A stretch of DNA of 64,000 nucleotides from an uncultured Alphaproteobacteria bacterium (GTDB lineage Bacteria; Pseudomonadota; Alphaproteobacteria; UBA2966), in the NCBI GenBank assembly GCA_958295725.1, contig OY282368.1, positions 434,001 to 498,000 of the forward strand. Direction: 5' to 3'. Below are positions 20,114 through 28,784 of this stretch, one piece after another. The notes beneath the pieces are model-generated. The model ran no database searches, was not told the DNA's origin, and saw only the letters and a program-made list of their open reading frames with translations. The stretch's first letter is position 1; each line of letters begins with the position of its first letter. The translations under genes were made by a program, and so were the position numbers.

Positions 20114-20977
20114 CTACGTGTCGTCTTCCCATGGGTCTTCCCACGGGTTCCACGAGTCCGGCAGATGTCCGCCTTCCGTCCCGGCGCGGAGTATACGGGA
20201 TATCGGGATGTTCCGGGTCATGTGTTCGGCAGTGGACTCTTCGAAGGTTCGTCCGCCCGCTTCCTCCATCTCCTCCTCCTCTTCTTCTTCGAAGATGCTT
20301 CGTCCGCCCGCTTCCTCCATCTCCTCCTCCTCTTCTTCTTCGAAGATGCTTCGTCCGCCCGTCTCCTCCATCTCCTCCTCTTCTTCTTCGAAGATGCTTC
20401 GTCCGTTCGCCTCCTCCATCTCCTCCTCTTCTTCTTCGAAGATGCTTCGTCCGTTCGCCTCCTCCATCTCCTCCTCTGCCTCCGCTTCCGCCTTCGCCTC
20501 CATCTCCGCCTCTATTTCCGCCTTCATCGCCGCTTCCTCGTCGAGCCGGCGCATCACCGCCTCGCGGAGCCTTCGGCTTCTCGATGCCGGGTCGTCGGGT
20601 TCCGGCTCCGGCTCCGGCGGCCGGTAGTTGTCGCGGTAGCGCGCCGGGCGGTGGGCCTTGAGCAGGAACATGGCGAGGGCGTCGGAATAGTGGCGCGTCG
20701 TCCCCACCTGTTCTCCCTTGTAGTAGACCGGCTTCTCCACCCCTTCGAAGGCGCGGCGGTGGAGTTCGGCCTCCAGGAGGTCGATGCCGTCGTCGAGGGC
20801 GTCGTCCCACTCGCGAGCGAAGTCGGGGTCGGCGTCGCGCCAGTCGTATGCGGTGCGTCTGGGGATACCGGCGTCGCGGCAGGCGCGGGCGATGTTGACG
20901 GTATCGGCGAGGGCGTGGAGGAAGGCGGTTTTGCGGCCTGGGCGTATGTCGGCGGCGGCGGCGGTGTTTCCGTGCAT
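20114..20977 (-). CDS. Phage terminase small subunit-like protein with acidic tandem repeats
   Basis: A 287-residue protein. Residues 20-120 resemble phage terminase small subunits and related helix-turn-helix proteins: a recognition region NIARACRDAGIPRRTAYDWR, then LLEAELHRRAFEGVEKPVYY and the DALAMFLLKAHRPARYRDNY end. Residues 130-175 are a charged helix. From about 170 to 245 there are four tandem units of 16 or 17 residues of the form SIF-E(6-7)-MEE-A/T-N/G-GR. A good AGGAG site 8 nt before the ATG at 20977 and a near-consensus promoter fix the start. No terminase large subunit or other phage gene is adjacent. Function here is unknown. Confidence 0.75.
   Translation of the reverse strand: MHGNTAAAADIRPGRKTAFLHALADTVNIARACRDAGIPRRTAYDWRDADPDFAREWDDALDDGIDLLEAELHRRAFEGVEKPVYYKGEQVGTTRHYSDALAMFLLKAHRPARYRDNYRPPEPEPEPDDPASRSRRLREAVMRRLDEEAAMKAEIEAEMEAKAEAEAEEEMEEANGRSIFEEEEEEMEEANGRSIFEEEEEEMEETGGRSIFEEEEEEEMEEAGGRSIFEEEEEEEMEEAGGRTFEESTAEHMTRNIPISRILRAGTEGGHLPDSWNPWEDPWEDDT
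20250..20477 (-). repeat. Coding tandem repeat array, 51/51/48/48 bp plus a partial unit
   Basis: Units run 20250-20300, 20301-20351, 20352-20399 and 20400-20447, followed by a partial copy to 20477. Units differ by one GAG/CTC codon and a few substitutions. Every unit is a multiple of three, so the array stays in frame and changes only the length of the acidic repeat domain of the terminase-like protein. Confidence 0.9.
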
Positions 20978-21007
20978 GTCGGGGTCTCCTGTTTCCCGTG
21001 TTGGAAC

Positions 21008-21036
21008 AATATGGGAACAGGGGTATGTCGTGTCAA
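21008..21036 (-). promoter_or_regulatory. Near-consensus sigma-70 promoter of the terminase-like gene
   Basis: On the minus strand TTGACA (21031-21036) is followed after exactly 17 bp by CATATT (21008-21013), about 30 bp before the ATG at 20977. The -35 box is a perfect match and the -10 four of six. It is the best-looking promoter in the window. Confidence 0.65.
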
Positions 21037-21093
21037 GAGGAAAATTCCAAAGTAGAGAAAAAATATCCACCATGTGGTCAAGAACGGGAAAGC

Positions 21094-21120
21094 GATCCGC
21101 ACAATCCGCACACCGTCGGG
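21094..21120 (+). repeat. 27-bp repeat, copy 1
   Basis: The copy contains CACAATCCGCACACCGTCGG. It matches 21214-21235 in direct orientation over 21-22 bp and 21375-21401 in inverted orientation over 27 bp with one mismatch. Each copy contains two ATCCGCAC half-units or remnants of them. Confidence 0.85.
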
Positions 21121-21142
21121 GCACACTCTCTCGGGACGCGAT

Positions 21143-21180
21143 CCCCCTTCCGGCCTGCCCTTTCGACAGGGGGGAGGAGC
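21143..21180. repeat. Degenerate palindromic intergenic element
   Basis: The element starts CCCCCTTCCG, then GCCTGCCCTTTCGACA and ends GGGGGGAGGAG. It resembles the perfect hairpin at 35734-35762, with the same left arm and a similar right end, so the two may belong to one dispersed REP-like family. Confidence 0.4.
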
Positions 21181-21213
21181 GTAACCGTCCCGGCGCGGCG
21201 CCGGATCGGAATT

Positions 21214-21235
21214 GCACAATCCGCACACCGTCGGG
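21214..21235 (+). repeat. 27-bp repeat, copy 2 (direct, shorter)
   Basis: A 22-bp direct copy ending in CACACCGTCGGG. It lies 120 bp from copy 1 and lacks that copy's first GATCC. Confidence 0.85.
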
Positions 21236-21292
21236 CTATACGGAACGTTCCTGTCCAGACCACGAGATGTCGTTATTTTCTGGTCATGAATA

Positions 21293-21322
21293 TCAATATA
21301 TGGTATATCGAGGGTATATTGA
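21293..21322. promoter_or_regulatory. Inverted repeat, possible operator upstream of the lipoprotein gene
   Basis: TCAATATA at 21293-21300 is mirrored by TATATTGA at 21315-21322 with a 14-bp spacer. It is an AT-rich palindrome of the size used by dimeric helix-turn-helix regulators. The nearest candidate binder is the terminase-like helix-turn-helix protein, but this is only a guess from proximity. Confidence 0.35.
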
Positions 21323-21374
21323 GGGCGTTATCGGGAGGGGATGGGTCACGATCCCGCGCCGCGCCGGTTCGTGT

Positions 21375-21401
21375 CCCGACGGTGTGCGGATCGTGCGGAT
21401 C
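21375..21401 (-). repeat. 27-bp repeat, copy 3 (inverted)
   Basis: The reverse complement of this 27-bp segment matches copy 1 at 26 of 27 positions. Together with copy 1 it forms a long-range inverted repeat enclosing 21121-21374, and it lies just before the lipoprotein start at 21430. Confidence 0.85.
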
Positions 21402-21429
21402 GGCGTGTCTCTCCCCGTCTGGAGCGGCG

Positions 21430-22122
21430 ATGATGCGAACGACGGGCGATAGAGACCGCCGGAAGCGGAGGGCGTCTTCGGGCGCGCGGCCTCTCGTTCG
21501 ACGTCCGAGCGCGTTTCTGCTGTCGATGGCCGTGCTCCTGTTCACGGCCGCCTGCAGCACCGCGCCGCCGACGAAACCGGAGGATATCTGCGATATCTTC
21601 GCCCAATACCCCGCGTGGTACGACTATGCGCGCGCGTCGAAGGATCGCTGGGGAACGCCGATCCACATTCAGATGTCCTTCGTTCGCCACGAATCGAGCT
21701 ACCGTGGCGATGCCCGGCCGCCGCGCAAGTGGTGGTTGGGGTTCATACCGCTGGGCCGCCCGTCGTCGGCCAAGGGCTACGCCCAGGCGCAGGACCCGGT
21801 CTGGAGCGAGTATCAGGCGGAACGGGGCAGGCTGTTCCGAAGTCGCGGCGACATGGAAGACGCGCTCGACTTCATCGGCTGGTACAACCACGTGACCTGG
21901 CGCCGGCTCGGCATTCCCCGCACCGACGCGCGGCGGCTCTATCTCGCCTATCACGAGGGTCAGGGCGGCTATCGGCGCGGCACCTGGAAATCCAAGCCCA
22001 AGGTGAAACGCGCGGCCGAGCGGGTAACGGCGACCGCGGAGCGCTACAGGACCCAACTGGCGCGCTGCGAAGGGCGTTTCCGATGCGATTCCTGGTACCA
22101 GATCTGGCCGTTCTGCCGGTGA
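21430..22122 (+). CDS. Lytic transglycosylase-like lipoprotein
   Basis: A 230-residue protein with a lipoprotein signal: basic N-terminus, hydrophobic LLSMAVLLFTA and a lipobox ending at C42 (TAAC-S). The mature part resembles an SLT-type lysozyme fold, with the likely catalytic glutamate E88 in SFVRHESSYRGDA, then AKGYAQAQDPVW, a FIGWYNH segment and YLAYHEGQGGY. It would be anchored to a membrane and cleave or remodel peptidoglycan. The ATG at 21430 precedes the basic region; the longer open frame to 20998 crosses repeats and is rejected. It converges on pgk with 27 bp between the stops. Confidence 0.78.
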   Translation: MMRTTGDRDRRKRRASSGARPLVRRPSAFLLSMAVLLFTAACSTAPPTKPEDICDIFAQYPAWYDYARASKDRWGTPIHIQMSFVRHESSYRGDARPPRKWWLGFIPLGRPSSAKGYAQAQDPVWSEYQAERGRLFRSRGDMEDALDFIGWYNHVTWRRLGIPRTDARRLYLAYHEGQGGYRRGTWKSKPKVKRAAERVTATAERYRTQLARCEGRFRCDSWYQIWPFCR

Positions 22123-22149
22123 TATCCGGAGACGGGCCGCGCCGCCGCC

Positions 22150-23355
22150 CTATCGGCGGGCGTCCGTGAGCGCCGCCACGCCGGGCAGCGTCTTGCCCTC
22201 CATCCATTCGAGGAACGCGCCGCCCGCCGTCGAGACGTAGGTGAAGTCCTCGGCCACTCCCGCGTGGGCCAAGGCGGCGACCGTGTCTCCTCCGCCGGCG
22301 ACGCTGAGAAGGCTTCCGTCTCTGGTGAGGCGGGCGGCGGTCGCGGCGACGCCGTTGGTCGCGGAGTCGAACGGCGCGGTCTCGAAGGCTCCCAGCGGAC
22401 CGTTCCAAACGAGCGTCCGGCACCCGCCGAGGCGGTCTCCAAGCGCGCCCGCGGACTCCGGGCCGATGTCGAGGGCCATCATGTCCGGCGGCACGGCGGC
22501 GACGTCGACGGCCAGCGCTCCCGCGTCCTCCGACAGGGCGGGGGCCACGACCACGTCCCGCGGCAACAGGATCTCGCATCCCGTTTCCTTCGACCGCTCG
22601 AGGATGCCGGTCGCGGTCGGGGACAGGTCGGGTTCGCGCAGGCTGCGGCCCATGTCGTGGCCCCGGGCGTGGAGGAACGTGTTGGCCATCGCCCCGCCGA
22701 TGGCCAGCAGGTCGACCCTGGCGATCATGTTCTCCAGGAGTTCGAGCTTGGTCGAGACCTTGGCGCCACCCACGACCGCGGCGAGGGGGCGGTCCGGCGC
22801 GCCCAGGGCGGCCTCCAGCGCTTCCAGTTCCGCCTGCATGCCGCGGCCCGCGCCCGACGGCAACAGGCCGGCCAGCGCGGCCACGGAGGCGTGCGCCCGA
22901 TGCGCGCAGGAGAACGCGTCGTTCACGTAGACGTCGCCGAGCGCGGCGAGGGCGGCCGCAAACCCGGGATCGTTCCGCTCTTCCCCGCCGTGGAAGCGCA
23001 GGTTCTCCAACAGCAGGACGTCGCCGTCTCCCAGCCTCTCCGCCATTTCCGCCGCGGCAGGCCCCACGCAGTCCTCGGCGAAGCGCGCGGGCGCCCCGCC
23101 CAGCGCCCGCGAGAGGACGTCCGCGAGGGGACGGAGAGAGAGGGCCGGGTCGACCCGGCCTCGGGGTCGGCCGAAGTGGGACATCACGACGATCCTGGTG
23201 CCCGCGTCCCGCAACCGGCGCAGCGTCGGGAGAAGACGGTCTATCCGCGTGGCGTCGGCGACGCGGCCGTCCCGCATGGGCACGTTCAGGTCGGCGCGGA
23301 CGAGCACCCGCCTTCCGGCGACCGGGAGGTCGTCGAGCGTCGCGAATCCGGCCAC
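22150..23355 (-). CDS. pgk: Phosphoglycerate kinase
   Basis: A 401-residue glycolytic and Calvin-type kinase that transfers phosphate between 1,3-bisphosphoglycerate and ADP. Motifs seen are VLVRADLNVPM, MSHFGRPRG, ENLRFHGGEERNDP, VVGGAKVSTKLELL and the C-terminal SVAGGGDTVAAL. The GTG at 23355 is 6 bp after the gap stop and gives a normal N-terminus. It is the last gene of the operon tkt-gap-pgk. Confidence 0.96.
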   Translation of the reverse strand: MAGFATLDDLPVAGRRVLVRADLNVPMRDGRVADATRIDRLLPTLRRLRDAGTRIVVMSHFGRPRGRVDPALSLRPLADVLSRALGGAPARFAEDCVGPAAAEMAERLGDGDVLLLENLRFHGGEERNDPGFAAALAALGDVYVNDAFSCAHRAHASVAALAGLLPSGAGRGMQAELEALEAALGAPDRPLAAVVGGAKVSTKLELLENMIARVDLLAIGGAMANTFLHARGHDMGRSLREPDLSPTATGILERSKETGCEILLPRDVVVAPALSEDAGALAVDVAAVPPDMMALDIGPESAGALGDRLGGCRTLVWNGPLGAFETAPFDSATNGVAATAARLTRDGSLLSVAGGGDTVAALAHAGVAEDFTYVSTAGGAFLEWMEGKTLPGVAALTDARR

Positions 23356-23360
23356 GGGGC

Positions 23361-24368
23361 CTATCCCAGCTTGCCGACCGCCGCCGCCGTATCGCACATG
23401 CGGTTGGCGAAGCCCCACTCGTTGTCGTACCAGGACAGGACGCGGACCAGCTTGCCGCCGACGACCTGGGTCTGGGTCAGGTCGAAGGTCGAGCTGGCCG
23501 GATTGTGATTGAAGTCCGTCGAGACCAGCGGTTCGTCGGTGGTGTCGAGGATGCCTTTCAGGCGCCCGCGCGCGGCCTTCTTGACCGCCGCGTTGACCTG
23601 TTCGACCGAGGTCCGGCGGCTGGCCACGACCTTGAGGTCGATCATCGATACGTTGGGCGTGGGCACCCGCACCGCCACGCCGTCGAGCTTGCCGTCGAGC
23701 TCCGGCAGCACGAGGCCGATCGCCCGCGCCGCGCCGGTCGAGGTGGGGATGATCGATTGCGCCGCCGACCGCGCCCGCCGAGGGTCGGCGTGCAGCGTGT
23801 CGAGGATGCGCTGATCGCCGGTGTAGGCGTGCACGGTGGTCATGTACCCCTGGCCGATCCCCACCGCCTCGTTCAGGACCTGGGCGACCGGCGCGAGGCA
23901 GTTGGTGGTGCACGAGGCGTTCGAGACCACCTTGTGGCTCTTGCGCAGCTTGCGATGGTTGACGCCGTACACGACCGTGAGGTCGGCGCCGCCCGCCGGC
24001 GCGGACACCAGGACGCGCCCGGCGCCCGCGTCGAGGTGCTTCGACGCGGCGTCCCGGTTCGCGAACAACCCGGTGCATTCGAGCGCGACATCGACCGCGA
24101 GGTCGCCCCATGGCAGCGCCGCGGGATCGCGTTCGGAGCAGACCTGGATCTTCCCGCCTCCGATGTCGATGGCGTTCTTGTAGGTCCTGATCGTTCCGGG
24201 AAACGGGCCATGGACCGAATCCCATCGCAGAAGATGCGCGTTGGTCTCGACCGCGCCGAGATCGTTGATGGCCACGACCTTCAGATCCTCCCGGCCGTCC
24301 TCGTGGATGGCCCTCAGTATGTTCCGGCCGATCCGTCCGAAACCGTTGATGGCGATACGCACTGCCAT
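23361..24368 (-). CDS. gap: Type I glyceraldehyde-3-phosphate dehydrogenase
   Basis: A 335-residue NAD(P)-dependent enzyme that oxidises glyceraldehyde-3-phosphate. The Rossmann start INGFGRIGRNILRA is at residues 7-20, the catalytic C153 lies in SNASCTTNCLAPV, and the partner H180 in YMTTVHAYTGDQ. The position after the first beta-strand (VVAINDLG) is typical of NAD-preferring forms. It lies 31 bp after tkt and 5 bp before pgk. Confidence 0.97.
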   Translation of the reverse strand: MAVRIAINGFGRIGRNILRAIHEDGREDLKVVAINDLGAVETNAHLLRWDSVHGPFPGTIRTYKNAIDIGGGKIQVCSERDPAALPWGDLAVDVALECTGLFANRDAASKHLDAGAGRVLVSAPAGGADLTVVYGVNHRKLRKSHKVVSNASCTTNCLAPVAQVLNEAVGIGQGYMTTVHAYTGDQRILDTLHADPRRARSAAQSIIPTSTGAARAIGLVLPELDGKLDGVAVRVPTPNVSMIDLKVVASRRTSVEQVNAAVKKAARGRLKGILDTTDEPLVSTDFNHNPASSTFDLTQTQVVGGKLVRVLSWYDNEWGFANRMCDTAAAVGKLG

Positions 24369-24399
24369 GAATGTCCTCCGTGGAAGATGTTTGGGGATG

Positions 24400-26409
24400 T
24401 CAGGAGATTCGCGCCTTGGCGGCGTCCACGATCGCTTCCGCGGTGAAACCGAAGCGCGGGAACAGTTCCTTGCCCGGCGCGGAGGCCCCGAACGACTCCA
24501 TGCCGATCACGGCGCCCGCGTCGCCGACATAGCGCTCCCAGCCGAGGGGCGCGGCCGCTTCGATGGCGATCCGGACCGTGTCCGGGCGGAGGATCCCGTC
24601 CCGCTCCGCCCGCGGGCGTTCGTCGAACAGCTCTTGGCAAGGCATGGAAACGACCCGCGTGGGGATCCCGTCTTCCTCGAGCTTCGACCGCGCTTCCAGC
24701 GCGATCGCCGTCTCCGATCCCGTCGCGATCACCGTCACCCTGGCTCCACCCGTCGCCGGCGACAACTCGTAGGCGCCACCCGCGCACAGGTTCGCTTCCG
24801 AGTGCCCGGTCCGCGCCGGCGGCAGCCCTTGCCGGGTCAGCGCGATCACCGACGGTCCCTCCGTCCGGGTCAGCGCCAGGGCCCAGCATTCCGCCGTCTC
24901 GACGGCATCCGCCGGCCGGAACACGGCCAGGTTGGGAATGGCCCGCAGGCTCGCGAGGTGCTCGACCGGCTGGTGGGTGGGACCGTCTTCCCCGAGGCCG
25001 ATGGAGTCGTGGGTCATGACGTGGATCGTTCTCTTACCCATGAGCGCGCTCAACCGCAGCGCCGGGCGCAGATAGTCGGTGAAGACGAGGAAGGTGCCGC
25101 CGTAGGGAATGACGCCGCCGTGCAGAGCCATGCCGTTCATGACCGCGCCCATGGCGTGTTCCCGGACGCCGTAATGGATATAGCGGCCGCCGTAATCGTC
25201 AGCCGACATCGGGTCGAGGGTCCCGGTCCTGGTGTTGTTGGAACCCGTGAGATCGGCCGAGCCGCCGACCGTTTCGGGGATGGCCGGATTGACGACTTCC
25301 AGGACCTTCTGGCTGGATTGCCGCGATGCCCACGCGGGCGCCTCGTCGACGAGGTGGCGCTTGAACGCCCTCAGACCGTCATCCCAGTTCTCGGGCAGTT
25401 CGCCGCTCATGGCCCGCCGGAATTCGTCCGCTCCCGCGCCGCCGCGAGACCCGAGACGCGCGGTCCAGGCGGCCCGCCCGCCGGCCCCGCGCCGACCCGC
25501 CTCGCGCCACGACGCCAGGATACCGTCGGGGATCTCGAACGGCGGCGACGTCCAGCCCAACGCCTCGCGCGCCGCGGCGACCTCGTCGGCGCCCAGGGCG
25601 GCGCCATGGGTGGCGGCGGTCCCCTGCTTGTTCGGGGCGCCGTAGCCGATGGTCGTGCGGCAGGCGATCAGCGACGGGCGGTCGGCGTTCTCCGCCCGCG
25701 CGATCGCCGCCGCGATCGCGTTCCCATCGTGGCCGTCGATGCCTTCGGCGTTCCAACCGTAGGATTCGAACCGGGCGATGTGGTCGTCGCTGACGCAGAG
25801 GTCCGTGGGACCGTCGATGGAGACCCCGTTGTCGTCGAACAGCACGATGAGCCTGTTCAGCCGCAGATGACCGGCGAGCGATGCCGCCTCGTGGCTGACG
25901 CCTTCCATCAGATCCCCGTCGCTGACGAGGACGAAGGTGCGGTGGTCGACGAGGTCGTCGCCGAAACGCGCCGCGAGGTGCCGTTCGGCGATGGCCATGC
26001 CGACGGCGTTGCCGAATCCCTGTCCCAACGGGCCGGTCGTCGTTTCGATTCCCCGGGCGTGCCCGTGCTCGGGATGGCCCGCCGTGCGGCTTCCCAGCTG
26101 GCGGAAATTCCTGATCTCGTCGATGTCGATGTCCGGATAACCCGTCAGATAGAGGAGGGCGTACAACAACATGGAGCCGTGACCCGCGGAAAGAACGAAG
26201 CGGTCGCGGTCGGGCCAGTCGGGCTCGGCGGCGTCGTAGCGGAGGAACCGCGTGAACAGCACCGTGGCCACGTCCGCCATGCCCATGGGCATACCCGGAT
26301 GGCCGCTTGCGGCCGCCTCGACCGCGTCCATCGCGAGGACCCGGATCGCGTCGGCCATGTCATGACGCGAAACCGCCGGGGCAGGGTCCGAGGCATCCGG
26401 TAGGGACAT
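24400..26409 (-). CDS. tkt: Transketolase
   Basis: A 669-residue thiamine-diphosphate enzyme of the pentose phosphate or Calvin pathway. Seen are [19 protein letters not shown] near residue 35, the ThDP/Mg motif [19 protein letters not shown] near 155, and [19 protein letters not shown] in the pyrimidine-binding domain. The ATG at 26409 has ACGGAG about 10 nt upstream and is preferred over the TTG at 26415. With gap and pgk it forms a carbon-metabolism operon. A tRNA-like GGTTCGAATCC string near 25765 is coding sequence here. Confidence 0.96.
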   Translation of the reverse strand: MSLPDASDPAPAVSRHDMADAIRVLAMDAVEAAASGHPGMPMGMADVATVLFTRFLRYDAAEPDWPDRDRFVLSAGHGSMLLYALLYLTGYPDIDIDEIRNFRQLGSRTAGHPEHGHARGIETTTGPLGQGFGNAVGMAIAERHLAARFGDDLVDHRTFVLVSDGDLMEGVSHEAASLAGHLRLNRLIVLFDDNGVSIDGPTDLCVSDDHIARFESYGWNAEGIDGHDGNAIAAAIARAENADRPSLIACRTTIGYGAPNKQGTAATHGAALGADEVAAAREALGWTSPPFEIPDGILASWREAGRRGAGGRAAWTARLGSRGGAGADEFRRAMSGELPENWDDGLRAFKRHLVDEAPAWASRQSSQKVLEVVNPAIPETVGGSADLTGSNNTRTGTLDPMSADDYGGRYIHYGVREHAMGAVMNGMALHGGVIPYGGTFLVFTDYLRPALRLSALMGKRTIHVMTHDSIGLGEDGPTHQPVEHLASLRAIPNLAVFRPADAVETAECWALALTRTEGPSVIALTRQGLPPARTGHSEANLCAGGAYELSPATGGARVTVIATGSETAIALEARSKLEEDGIPTRVVSMPCQELFDERPRAERDGILRPDTVRIAIEAAAPLGWERYVGDAGAVIGMESFGASAPGKELFPRFGFTAEAIVDAAKARIS

Positions 26410-26502
26410 ACGCAAGCGCTCCGTCGTGGCGCGGTCGGGCGGCGCCGGGCCCCGCCGGCCGACGTGTCGTGGCCGGGCGCCACTATGGCGAATTACGTCC
26501 CT

Positions 26503-26518
26503 CGGGGGAACACCCCCG
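26503..26518. terminator. GC hairpin between the ROK gene and tkt
   Basis: A perfect 6-bp stem CGGGGG-AACA-CCCCCG extends to about 8 bp with a wobble pair. It lies in the 187-bp gap between two minus-strand genes. There is no T tract, so termination is uncertain; it may reduce read-through from the ksgA-ROK transcript into tkt. Confidence 0.35.
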
Positions 26519-26596
26519 GGGTGGGAATCTCTCCGGCGGCGTCCGTCGATGTTCCCTGCGGGAGGGAGGCGGGAGCGCGCCGCCGCGCGACCCCGT

Positions 26597-27814
26597 TCAG
26601 CGGGCGCTCAGCCCCGCGAGATCCGGCGTTCTCTCGAACAGATACTCGCAGATGGCCAGCCCGCAGCTCGCCGAGTAGCCGCTGAGCGGTCCCGTGACGG
26701 CGCCGGCCGCGACCTCGACCGAGACCGCGCCCAACGCCTCGACGATGGCTTCCCTGGCGGCGCTCACGTAGTGGGGCGACGTCGAGAGAAGGCCGGCGAT
26801 CACCACGACCTCCGGCGCGACGAGGCGCACGAACCCGGCGGCGACGCGCCCGAGCTCGAAACCCGCCGCCGTCATGGACGCGGACAGGGCGGGGTCCCCG
26901 TCGCGCCCGACCATGTCGAGGAGCGCGCGCGCCAGCCCGGTCGTGGAGATGCGCGCGGTATCCATGGCATCGCCATGCAGACGCCGGAGTACGCCGAGCC
27001 CGCCCGCGATCTCGTCCAGTGTCGTGGCGCCCGGACCGTTTCCGGTTACCGCCATGGCGCCGATCTGGCCGGGCGGCAGGGCGGCGCTACCACCGACGAG
27101 GCGTCCGTCCAGGACCAGCCCCGCCGCGATCCCGAGCCCGCAGGTGAACACCAGGGCATTCGCCCGTCCGTGCGCCGCGCCGAAGCGCGTCTCGGCGAGC
27201 GCGATGCCGCCCGGCAGCGACTCGATCCGCATCGGCAGGTCGAGGAGAGCGGAGAGCTCGACCCGCAACGGAACCTCGCGGGTCCATCCCAGAGAGGGCG
27301 CGCTGCTCACGCTTCCCCGCGCCGTATCCACCGCGCCGATGATCATGGCGAGGCCGCCGAACAGGCGGTCCCGGTCCGTGACGTGCGCGTGGATAAGGCG
27401 TCGACTCTCCTCGGCCACGGCCTTGATGACCGTGCCCGGGTCGTCGAGCGTGTCGAGGTTGAGTTCCACCCCCGCGACGACCTCGTTCTTGAGGTCGGCC
27501 AGGACGATCGTCTGGAGGGCCGCGGCGATGCCGATCCCGAGAACCCGTCCTCCTTGCGGCGCGATGTCCAGGAGCACCGGGAGGCGGCCTCGTCCGCGCG
27601 GCGTGCCGTCCGGTTCTTCCGGCAGTTCGCGCACCAGACCCGCGTCGAGCAGCTCGCGCGAAATGCGCGACAGCGCCGGTCTGGTCAGACCGAGCTCCGC
27701 GGCAATCTCGCCCCGCGACGACGGCCCGCGGAGCACGAGTTCCCGCAGCACCGCCCGCCGGTTTCGGTCGCCCAGACCGGCATGGGTCCGGGCTTCCGAC
27801 GCGTCATCCGTCAT
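26597..27814 (-). CDS. ROK family transcriptional regulator
   Basis: A 405-residue protein with an N-terminal winged helix ([19 protein letters not shown] then [20 protein letters not shown]) and a C-terminal ROK sugar-kinase-like domain ([36 protein letters not shown]). This is the NagC/XylR type of sugar-responsive repressor. The usual ROK zinc motif with several cysteines is not obvious. The ATG at 27814 overlaps the ksgA stop by 11 bp, so translation is likely coupled. Its location just upstream of tkt makes central sugar genes a possible target, but this is inference. Confidence 0.82.
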   Translation of the reverse strand: MTDDASEARTHAGLGDRNRRAVLRELVLRGPSSRGEIAAELGLTRPALSRISRELLDAGLVRELPEEPDGTPRGRGRLPVLLDIAPQGGRVLGIGIAAALQTIVLADLKNEVVAGVELNLDTLDDPGTVIKAVAEESRRLIHAHVTDRDRLFGGLAMIIGAVDTARGSVSSAPSLGWTREVPLRVELSALLDLPMRIESLPGGIALAETRFGAAHGRANALVFTCGLGIAAGLVLDGRLVGGSAALPPGQIGAMAVTGNGPGATTLDEIAGGLGVLRRLHGDAMDTARISTTGLARALLDMVGRDGDPALSASMTAAGFELGRVAAGFVRLVAPEVVVIAGLLSTSPHYVSAAREAIVEALGAVSVEVAAGAVTGPLSGYSASCGLAICEYLFERTPDLAGLSAR

Positions 27815-28784
27815 CGCGGCATGATACACCGTTCGGCGCCGATGCGGTCGCATGGCGACGCGCCCGGACGCGGCGCGCCGCTTTCGGCGTCGCCCGGTCT
27901 CCCGGGCCGGCCTCCTCGAGTTCGTCGAGCGCCCGTGCCAGCGCGCAGAACGTCGGCACGTCGAGGTCTTCCGGACGCGCGGTCGGGGCGGTCCGGGCGC
28001 GCGCCAGAAGCCGGCCGACATCGACATCGAGGGACTTCAGGCTGGATCTCAGCATCTTGCGGCGCTGTCCGAATGCCGCGGACGTGACGCGCTCCAGGGA
28101 CCGGCGATTGGCCGGGGCCAACGGCGGGTTCAGCGGCGCGAGGCCGACAACCGCCGACGCCACCTTCGGCGGCGGCACGAAGGCCGCGGACGGGACATCG
28201 AAATGCAGGACGGGTTTCGTCGCCCACTGAACGAGCACCGACAGGCGGCCGTATGGCTTCGTGCCGGGCCGGGCGACGAGACGCTCCGCGACTTCCTTCT
28301 GGAACATGAGGGTGAGCCCGTCGAAGCGGGCGAGATAGGGAATCCAGCGCGTGAGAAGCGCCGTGGCGATGTTGTAAGGCGGATTCGCGATGATCTTGGC
28401 CGGGCCCGAGACGCGCGCGGCGAGGTCCGTTTCGAGCGCGTCTTCGTTCATGACGACCAGCCTGTCCGGATAGACGGCGGCGAGCTCTCCGAGCGCGTTC
28501 ACGCACCGGGCGTCCCGTTCGATCGCCACCACGCGCCGGGCGTCGGACTCGAGGATCGCGCGCGTGAGGCCTCCGGGGCCCGGTCCGATCTCCACGACCT
28601 CCACGCCGCGAAGGTTCCCCGCCGCCCGGACGATCCGCCGTGTCAGGTTGAGATCCAGAAGGAAGTTCTGCCCGAGGCGCTTCCGCGCGCTCAATCCGTG
28701 CCTCGCGATGACGTCCCCGAGAGGCGGCAGGGATCGCGGGTGGGCGCGGCGGTCCGGGCCTTCCTCTCCGCGCGCGTCAGTCAT
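27804..28784 (-). CDS. rsmA: 16S rRNA dimethyladenosine transferase
   Basis: A 326-residue SAM-dependent methyltransferase (KsgA) that dimethylates two adjacent adenosines near the 3' end of 16S rRNA during small-subunit maturation. Motifs seen are KRLGQNFLLDLN near residue 35, VVEIGPGPGGLTRAIL for SAM binding and the catalytic NPPYNIAT. A basic C-terminal tail of about 30 residues is longer than usual. The ATG overlaps the pdxA end by 8 bp, in the typical order surA-pdxA-rsmA. Confidence 0.95.
   Translation of the reverse strand: MTDARGEEGPDRRAHPRSLPPLGDVIARHGLSARKRLGQNFLLDLNLTRRIVRAAGNLRGVEVVEIGPGPGGLTRAILESDARRVVAIERDARCVNALGELAAVYPDRLVVMNEDALETDLAARVSGPAKIIANPPYNIATALLTRWIPYLARFDGLTLMFQKEVAERLVARPGTKPYGRLSVLVQWATKPVLHFDVPSAAFVPPPKVASAVVGLAPLNPPLAPANRRSLERVTSAAFGQRRKMLRSSLKSLDVDVGRLLARARTAPTARPEDLDVPTFCALARALDELEEAGPGDRATPKAARRVRARRHATASAPNGVSCRDDG

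Larger units (their letters stand above)
20978..21429. other. Low-GC, repeat-rich intergenic islet
   Basis: This 452-bp stretch lies between the divergent terminase-like gene and lipoprotein gene. Around 21000-21070 and 21270-21325 it is clearly richer in A and T than its surroundings. It holds a strong minus-strand promoter, three copies of a 21-27 bp repeat, a degenerate palindromic element at 21143-21180 and an 8-bp-arm inverted repeat at 21293-21322. Reading frames crossing it are made of repeats and show no family features. Confidence 0.7.

Noticed and set aside
20250..20477. Regular repeats as a CRISPR array
   Set aside because: Units are adjacent with no unique spacers, and all are in frame in a coding sequence.
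25761..25776. tRNA T-loop-like string (GGTTCGAATCC on the minus strand)
   Set aside because: It lies within conserved transketolase codons (ARFESYGW) and no acceptor or anticodon stems surround it.
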